Of a stretch of DNA of 64,000 bases, positions 58,335 to 64,000 are shown piece after piece. How positions within the stretch are numbered: position 1 is the first letter of the stretch; each line of letters starts with the position of its first letter. The notes under the pieces are model-generated. The model did not search any database, was not told the DNA's origin, and was given only the letters and a program-made list of their open reading frames with translations. The position numbers and the translations under genes are program-made. The DNA is from Cherax quadricarinatus (taxonomy: Eukaryota; Arthropoda; Malacostraca; Decapoda; Parastacidae), in NCBI RefSeq assembly GCF_038502225.1, contig NC_091303.1, positions 27,981,135 through 28,045,134 on the forward strand, in the 5' to 3' direction.

Positions 58335-59448
58335 TTTACAGACGAATCTCCAGCAGGTCACTCGTGCCTCTTACTACTACTGGACCACTATGATATAGTC
58401 TTGGATGCACTAGAGAACGAACAGAATGCAGATATAGTATAGACAGACTTTTCAAAAGCCTTCAATAATTGCGACTATGGTGTAACAGAACACAAAAAAT
58501 GCATACAAAGAGAATAACTGGAAAAGTGGGCAGATGGATCTTTAACTTTCTAACCAACAGAACACAAGGAGTAATATTACGAAAACAGGGTTAAATCAGA
58601 GGCTGCCACACTGAAAAGTTCTACTCCACAAATTACAGCACTCGCCCCCATCTTTTTTCTCATCCTCATATCCTATGTATACGGAGATATAAACCATAAT
58701 ACCGTATCTTCCTATGCAGATGATACCCGAATCTGCATTCGAATGCTATCCACTGAGGACACTGCAAATCTTCAAACGGTTATAAACCAAATCTTTCAAT
58801 GGGCCGCTGAAAACAATATGATGTTCAATAAGGACAAATTCCAGCTATTCCGTTATGAGGAATTAAAAGCTAGAACGGAGAATAAAACAAATTCCAACGA
58901 CACAATAGAGCGAAAAACTAACGTGAAGGACTTAGGAGTGATAATGTCAAGAGGCTCTCACCTTCTAGGACAACAAAAGTGCCATTATCAAAACTGCGAG
59001 GAAAATAATAGGATGTATAACGAGAATCTGCAAAACAAGGGATGCCAAGCCAATGATGATCTTCAAGTCGCTTGTTCTCGCCAGGCTGGAATACTACTGT
59101 ACTCTAACAGCACCATTCACGGCAGGCAAAATCGCAGATGTGAAGATTGTACTGAGGACTTGCACTGCATATATAAGTTCAGTAAAATACCTTAATTACT
59201 GGGAACGTTTGAAGTCCCTTGACCTGTACCTCTCAGAACGCAGGCAAGAAAGGTACATCATAATTTACACTTGGAAAATCCTAGAGGGACTGGTTCCAAA
59301 TCTATATAAAAAAAAAAACACTGTCCTATGAAAGCAAAGGACTTGGTAGACAGTGCAACATCCCCCCAATGAAAAGCAGTTTTGCCGTGAGTAGAGAGAG
59401 AGAAAACAGAGTATCAGGGGGCCCAAGATTGTTCAATAATCTATCATA
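58335..59448 (+). pseudogene. LINE-A reverse transcriptase, part 1, split by a Penelope element
   Basis: Decayed plus-strand LINE-A. Recognisable in order: SPAGHSCLLLLLDHYD (58345-58395), a CDYGV motif near 58470, a QG region near 58625, SSYADDTRICIRMLSTEDT (58707-58765, catalytic ADD), FQWAAENNMMFNKDKFQL (58790-58845), NVKDLGVIMSRGS (58920-58958), LVLARLEYYCTLTAPF (59065-59120), NYWERLKSLDLYLSERRQER (59193-59255), YTWKILEGLVPNL (59265-59305) and GPRLFNNLSYI (59420-59455). Several frame changes and stops. The coding sequence is interrupted after the SYI codons by the insertion at 59462 and continues at 61359. Confidence 0.85.
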
Positions 59449-59528
59449 CATAGTTGGGATTCAATAAGATCACAGTAAACAGGTGAAATCACAATATGCA
59501 GATCAACCACTGTGAAAAAATAGTGAAA

Positions 59529-59567
59529 TTCCAAGTGATTTCGCGACTTCTCACATTATCAAGGAAC
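59529..59567 (-). ncRNA. Decayed hammerhead-like motif in Penelope terminal repeat
   Basis: Minus strand: GUUCC, UUGAUAA (plus 59556-59562), extra U, helix II GUGA-GAAG-UCGC (one G-U pair), GAA, then AUCACUU, GGAA. UUCC pairs with GGAA as helix I. Helix III is not self-complementary here beyond A-U. The right-hand terminal repeat has lost the helix II part. Confidence 0.4.
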
Positions 59568-59691
59568 TTTAAAAATAAAAGGTTAACAGAAAAGCATTAT
59601 GAGGACCAGATTACACCTCGCTGCCACCCCCAACACCACCTGACTTTTTATGATGTAGACAGGTTAATAGTAATTTCAATAAAATAATAAA

Positions 59692-60783
59692 ATGTCTACT
59701 GAAAGGCAAAGAAGAATTAATCAAAAATTTACTTCCACTAATCCATCTTTGCCCTATATGCATGAATTAATAAAAATACATAAACCAGGTAATCAAGTTA
59801 GACCAATTATTAGCTCCATAGGTTCAGTTTCCTATAAATTATCTAAATGGCTTGATATTTATAGCTCTACTGTTGGAAAAATTTCTAACTTTAATGTAAA
59901 AAACAACAGATTTAGTTGATAAATTAAGCACCTTGACTGACTTAAATGATTTTAACATGGTTAGTTTTGATGTTACTTCCTTGTTTACGAAAGTTCCAGT
60001 TGATGATTTATTAAGTTTCTTATCTGAAGAAGTTGTTAATTATGATTTACCATTGTCAGTTCCTATCATTAAACTTGTTAAACTTTGCATTATTGATGTA
60101 AAATTTGTATTTAATGACGAGTTTTACACTCAGAAGTTTGATATGGCAATGGGAAATCCTCTTTCACCTGTTCTTAGTAATTTATACATGAATTTTTTTT
60201 AAACGATTGATTAACACAATCCTTCCTAATAGAGCTAAGTGGTTTATAGATGTTGATGATATTTTGTGTCTTATGCCTCAGAATGTAGATACAAACCATT
60301 TCCTTGTTAAATTATATAGCTTAGCTCATTCTACAAATTTTACTGTTGAGTTGTAAGAAAATAACTCACTGCCTTTCCTAGATGTTTTAATTAAGGGTAA
60401 CCATGATTTTATAATTTAAAATTTACAGAAAACCAACAAATAACTGCTCCTATGTGCACTATTTTTCTTCACATCAAGATTGAGTTAAACTGTCGGTATT
60501 CTCATCAATGTTTTTGAGAACTTTACGTATCTGCAGTCCAGAGTTCATAGATGAAGAAATCTTCAAAATTTATGAAATAGCTAATGAACTAAAATACCCA
60601 AGAAACTTTATTGAGAAATCCTTTAAAATAGCTAGAAACACTTTTCACAATTCAAAAAGGGACAACCAATCTTATTCAACTAAAAATATGTTGGTTCTCC
60701 CTTACCATGAAAACTTGGTTGATATACTTTCTCTATTTGAGAATTTTAATGTCAAAGCTGCATTTAAAAATCTTGACAGTTAA
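59692..60783 (+). pseudogene. Penelope-like reverse transcriptase, truncated
   Basis: Conserved blocks of Penelope-type RT: LPYMHELIKIHKPGNQVRP and IISSIGSVSYKLSKWL (59748-59855), MVSFDVTSLFTKVPVDDLL (59957-60012), FYTQKFDMAMGNPLSPVLSN with the PLSPVLSNLYM signature (60121-60188), WFIDVDDIL with the catalytic Asp pair (about 60239-60266), NSLPFLDVLI (about 60365-60395), and a thumb/linker block ANELKYPRNFIEKSFKIAR (60580-60640). Frames alternate (59692-59919, 59933-60202, 60508-60783) with stops between. The N-terminal part normally preceding the HKPG block is missing. The enzyme family primes reverse transcription on nicked DNA. Confidence 0.9.
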
Positions 60784-60818
60784 AAAACTTTTGATAAAAA
60801 AATTCCCCCCAAAATGCT

Positions 60819-61107
60819 GACGGATGTGTCTATAAGATTCCTTGTTAAATATGTGATAAAGTTTATTACGGTCAAACTGGTAAAAGTCTTGAACTTAGGT
60901 TAAAACAACATAAATATAGCATTAGAACTGGACAAGATTCTAACGTTCTGTTTATTTATGTGAGAGATTTTAACCATCCAAATGATTTTCACAAGACTGA
61001 GAAAGTTATATCAAGCAAGGCCCTGGTCGACACCAATATAATAGAATCATGTTTTATGAAAAGTACGTTTGAAAATATTATATTTATTTTGGTTTATATT
61101 AATTAGA
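60819..61107 (+). pseudogene. GIY-YIG endonuclease domain of Penelope-like element
   Basis: In the frame starting near 60825: VYKIPC, a stop, then CDKVYYGQTGKSLELRLKQH (60855-60915), KYSIRTGQDSN and VRDFNHPNDFHKTEKVI (60960-61010), ending near 61107. VYYGQTG corresponds to the GIY-YIG pair region with the following Arg (ELR) expected at the active site. The IPC...CDK cysteines resemble the zinc-type pair of this family. It follows the RT remnant in another frame, as expected for a once fused RT-endonuclease protein. Confidence 0.85.
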
Positions 61108-61358
61108 TTAATTTATAATTAATAAAATTTGGGAAGAATTTAAGGTACATTAGACAAATTTTTGGGTAGATTATAAGCTGTTTCACGGATCACTGAATAC
61201 CTACACCATCATATAAACTCAAGTGTTGTTGGGGGTGGCAGCGAGGTGTAGTCTGGTCCTTATAATGCCTTTCTGTTAACCTTTTATTTTTATAGTTCCT
61301 TGATAATATTGGAATTTCATTATTTTTTTCACATTGGTTGCTCTGCATAGTTGGGATT

Positions 61359-61570
61359 ATCAACAGACCCCTATCTGTCTTCAAGAGGGAATTGGACAGA
61401 TACCTAAAGTTTGTGCCGGACCGACCAGACTGTCGTTCCTAGATTGGATTGTGTGCGGCCAATAGCAACAGCCTGATCCGCCGCGAGGCGTGGTCATGGA
61501 CCGGGCAGCGAGGGCGTTGACCCGCGAAACACTCTCCAGGTAGGTTGCCGTGGTTTCGACTTTGTAGTGT
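61359..61570 (+). pseudogene. LINE-A, part 2 (C-terminus and tail)
   Basis: Continues the interrupted LINE-A: INRPLSVFKRELDRYLKFVP, then a stop, GLCAANSNSLIRREAWSWTG, and the tail GAAACACTCTCCAGGTAGG. Joined to part 1, the order GPRLFNNLSYIVGI-INRPLSVFKREL matches other LINE-A copies. Confidence 0.85.
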
Positions 61571-61689
61571 CCTTTATTGGTGATGTCCTTGATAAGAGAG
61601 GCAGTAGTGAACACTGGAGATGTGTTTATTAAGAAAGATGTTAGAGAGGAACATATATCTTCTATCGGTAATGCGTCGTCTAGTTGAGT

Positions 61690-62065
61690 TAGAGATGTGG
61701 TCACCTGCAGTCTCTGATGAAATGACGAGGATAGTAAAGTTTAGAATAGGTCTGCTCAATTAAATAGCCTTCAAGGAATTCACTGTTAGAGATAACAATG
61801 GAAAAACCCTTTGATAACGCAGCATTTACTCTTGGTGTCGTGGTGAGAGCAGTGATACAGAAAATCATGATTGGTAGGTTTATGGTAGACTCTGAGACGT
61901 AGTTCATAATCATATCTGCAGAGAACAACACCTAAGAAAGGTAGAGTCGACGCCCTCCTCGAGTATGAATTGAATATAGGATTTGACCTGGTTGAGTGTG
62001 AATCTTCTAGGAATTATGATGAGAAAGTCATCATTAGCGAAGCCAGGTAAGCGAACAGAGGAAAA
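61690..62065 (-). pseudogene. Second Penelope-like RT remnant
   Basis: The minus strand encodes GFANDDFLIIIPRRFTLNQV (62045-61985; RT box with an Asp pair), STLPFLGVVLCRYD (about 61955-61915), LRLRVYHKPTNHDFLYHCSH (about 61900-61845), and EGYLIEQTYSKLYYPRHFI (about 61775-61720). This follows the order palm DD, LPFLDV, VYRKPT, thumb in Penelope RTs. At least two frame changes. It is oriented opposite to the element at 59462-61345. Confidence 0.75.
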
Positions 62066-62084
62066 TCTCTCGGCTTCAAGATGA

Positions 62085-62215
62085 ACCTTCGTGTGTTAGT
62101 ATGACTAGTCAATGGTCCAAGACGGACCGAAACGTCGCCATAAACTTCTTTCTCCTGTGTGCGGGTTATTTTTGTATTGTTTCAGTCACGGTATTGTGCC
62201 TTATTGAGCGTCAGG
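62085..62215 (+). mobile_element. Penelope-type terminal fragment with stem and GAAACGTC
   Basis: GGTCC-AAGAC-GGACC followed by GAAACGTC (62114-62136) has the helix II, GAA and ACGU-C part of the hammerhead-like motif seen elsewhere, but the preceding bases AGTCAAT do not fit the core. The following segment runs through GTGTGCGGGTTATTTTTG. I recall this word string as common in decapods. Confidence 0.45.
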
Positions 62216-62219
62216 TAGA

Positions 62220-62330
62220 TCTGTTTGTGACATAATAAAGCCCACTGTGTGAGCGAAACGTACTCAATTAGGATAGCATTAGACTGTGTCTTTATCCATA
62301 TCTATGTCAGATAATGACTGTTTAAGACTC
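62220..62330 (+). mobile_element. Second terminal fragment with decayed hammerhead-like motif
   Basis: ATAATAA, AGCCCACTGTGTGAGC, GAAACGTA (62232-62262) parallels the CTGATGA-type motif but lacks G5 and has helix II mismatches, so it would not be active. It is adjacent to the previous fragment in the same orientation. Confidence 0.4.
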
Positions 62331-62394
62331 GTTAAACAGTGATTACCCATAACAGTGTCTTGGCAACAGTGAAATACTGTTTATTGTTAAAAAG

Positions 62395-62460
62395 ATGTGC
62401 TGGCCTCCGAGGTCCTGTCCCAGACGAAGACTCCCAGTTGATAGCATGGTCACTATCATT
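62395..62460 (-). mobile_element. LINE-A tail scrap
   Basis: GTGCTGGCCTCCGAGGTCC and CCCAGTTGATAGCATGGTC faintly resemble the LINE-A tail. Weak. Confidence 0.3.
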
Positions 62461-62484
62461 GTGAACAGTGAACTTTACATTATT

Positions 62485-62825
62485 AAGGACAAAAGCTCAG
62501 TATCCCAAGGCAGTCCTGGCGTCTATACTGTTTCCTATCCTCATAGCAAACAGAAAAAAATACTATAGTTGGATATCAAAACAAGAATGAAAAATCACCT
62601 CGGTAGACAACCTGGAAAGATGGTAAGATATGAAACGGCGTTTTCCAACAGGCAATAGAGAACATGGTGATCAATGGTGAAAAGTTCCAACTCCTTAGAT
62701 ATGTTAAGAATGAACACAATAAGGGAAATGTCACGACAGACAGGAAGATGACCAGGTGGATAATGAGAACATTCAAAACAAGGGAAATGGTGATAATGGC
62801 AACATTATTCAAATTGCTTATGCAT
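62485..62825 (+). pseudogene. LINE-A RT fragment, part 1
   Basis: The plus strand encodes remnants of the QG motif (KSSVSQGSPGVYTV near 62490-62535), FQQAIENMVINGEKFQLLRY (62645-62705), and RKMTRWIMRTFKTREM then ATLFKLL (62740-62820). The ADD box is lost in a deletion near 62560. It is interrupted by an opposite-strand LINE-A insertion and resumes at about 63600. Confidence 0.75.
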
Positions 62826-62834
62826 ACCTGCACC

Positions 62835-63598
62835 TGCAGTATATCTGCAGGGGGTTTCGGGGGTCATCGCCCCCGTGGCCCGGTCCGTGACCAGGCCTCG
62901 TAGTGGATGAAGGCCTGATCAACCAGGCTGTTACTGCTGGCTGCACGTAAACCGACGTACGAACCACAGCCCGGCTGGTCAAGTACTGATTTTAGATGCC
63001 TGTCCAGCTTCCTCTTGAAAACAGCCAGGGGTCTATTGGTAATCCCCTTCATGTATGCTGGGAGGCAGCTGAATAGTCTTAGGCCCCTGACACTTACTGT
63101 GCTATCAGCGCCCCTGTCTTTTGCTTTCGCAGGGAATGATGTCCGTGTGCAGATTTGGGACTAGTCCTCTAGGATTTTCCAAGTGTATATTATCATGTAT
63201 CTTTCTCACCTGCATTCCATGGAGTACAATCAAGGTGCTTTATCGTACTTAGACATACCACGAAAGTTCTCTGTATATTCTCAAGGTCTCCAATTTCTCT
63301 TGACTTGAAAGGGGCCGTTAGTGTACAGCAATATTCCAGCCTAGAGAAAACAAACGATTTGAAGAGAATCATCATGCAATTGGCATCTCTAGTTTTGAAG
63401 GTTCTCATTATCCATCCTATCATTTTCCTTGCAGATGTGTATACACTGTTGTAATCTTTGAAAGTAAGAATCTCTGACATTATCACTCCCAGGTCCTTGA
63501 CATTAGTTTTTCGCTCTACTCTGTGGTTGGAATTTGTTTTATACTCCGAACCACTATTTCCTCGAGTTAGATTATTGTTCAGTGTTGCCGACCCTATT
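62835..63598 (-). pseudogene. LINE-A copy inserted in LINE-A, minus strand
   Basis: A good 5'-truncated LINE-A. On the minus strand: VERKTNVKDLGVIMSEILTF (63520-63460), ARKMIGWIMRTFKTRD (63435-63390), LEYCCTLTAPFKSREIGDLE (63340-63280), NIQRTF, an IYTWKILE-like region (63190-63165), ITNRPLAVFKRKLDRHLKSV (63045-62990), YVGLRAASSNSLVDQAFIHY (62965-62905), TGPRGR and stop (62885-62864), and the tail to 62835. It is frameshifted between 63193 and 63052. Confidence 0.85.
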
Positions 63599-63910
63599 CG
63601 GGGCATGATAGATATCACAGCTGGAACAGATATAGAGATCATTTACAGCCCGCATAGAATCAATAAAGCACTTAAATTACTGAGAATACCTCAAAGTCTT
63701 AAATATGTATTCAGTGGAGTGGAGGAGAGATACATAACATATACCTGGAAAGTACTTGAGCGCCTTATCCCAAATCTGCACACTGCCATAATAACAGACT
63801 GGACAGAAACAGGGGAAGAAGTGAAAGCAGGGACTATGTGGGCACATTAAGAGAACACTGTATCAACATCCGTGGCCCCAGACTATTCAAGATCTTACGA
63901 GCAGACAGTG
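63599..63910 (+). pseudogene. LINE-A RT fragment, part 2
   Basis: Continues the plus-strand LINE-A broken at 62825: a region aligning with AGEILELEQIQRSFTAH of the copy at 8925-8975, then VEERYITYTWKVLERLIPNL (63718-63780), and APDYSRS/RPLFK-type sequence near 63870-63895. The remaining 90 bp to the window edge show nothing recognisable. Confidence 0.75.
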
Positions 63911-64000
63911 GAGCCAACAAGACTGGAAAACACACATGACCTTTTTTTCACAAATAATGAGAACATAGTAAGAAACATATAAAAAACGACTAATTCCAAT

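Larger units (their letters stand above)
59462..61345 (+). mobile_element. Penelope-like element inserted in LINE-A
   Basis: A 1884-bp element bounded by the 13-bp direct repeat CATAGTTGGGATT (59449-59461 and 61346-61358). Its ends are inverted repeats: about 59505-59665 is the reverse complement, with gaps, of about 61190-61340 (shared words CCTCGCTGCCACCCCCAACA and AAATAAAAGGTTAACAGAAA). Between them lie Penelope-type RT and GIY-YIG endonuclease remnants. Breaks in frame and missing N-terminus show it is inactive. Confidence 0.9.

Overview
The window looks like repeat-rich, gene-free DNA from an animal nuclear genome, most likely a decapod crustacean (crayfish, lobster or shrimp). I infer this from the retroelement families, whose peptide endings (for example SNSLVDQA followed by TGPRGR) and terminal motifs I recognise from decapod genomes, and from the very high load of simple satellites. 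No host protein-coding gene, rRNA or functional tRNA could be supported.

More than half of the 64 kb is tandem repeat. The arrays, left to right, are: 13-bp (1-938), 19-bp (1047-2731), 31-bp (6074-7912), 55-bp (20213-24686), a second 19-bp family (25036-25319 and 27071-30432), 52-bp (30746-34494), another 31-bp family (34843-37622), 37-bp (39768-46938), 35-bp (47065-49596) and 42-bp (49683-55137). CA/TG, GGT and poly-G tracts lie between them. Nearly all long open frames in the window are translations of these arrays and should not be read as genes.

The rest is a graveyard of nested retroelements. LINE-A (CR1/jockey-like reverse transcriptase, RT) has many 5'-truncated copies on both strands. 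LINE-B (endonuclease plus RT, near-complete but frameshifted at 14294-17485) is inserted with a truncated sister copy into an older LINE-B. LINE-C has three converging fragments at 56.7-58.2 kb. There is a Ty3/gypsy integrase remnant with a probable LTR (25320-27070), a Penelope-like element with RT and GIY-YIG remnants (59462-61345) and a second Penelope RT remnant (61690-62060).

The most interesting signal is a set of three fold-back elements (35435-35658, 38116-38838, 55837-56691), each bounded by 12-15 bp direct repeats that look like target-site duplications. They carry short motifs that fold as hammerhead ribozymes: a CTGATGA core (or the paired variant TTGATAA), helix II, GAA, a loop-less palindromic helix III (ACGT) and a matching helix I. 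A related motif lies in the terminal inverted repeat of the Penelope-like element, whose own insertion into a LINE-A copy left a 13-bp duplication. One fold-back element ends within one nucleotide of the predicted self-cleavage site.

A second theme is that tandem arrays appear to be born inside LINE-A copies: the 31-bp array at 6-8 kb sits in the RT gene, and the 55-bp array begins in a LINE-A tail. All homology statements come from reading the sequence by eye; no alignment or search was run.
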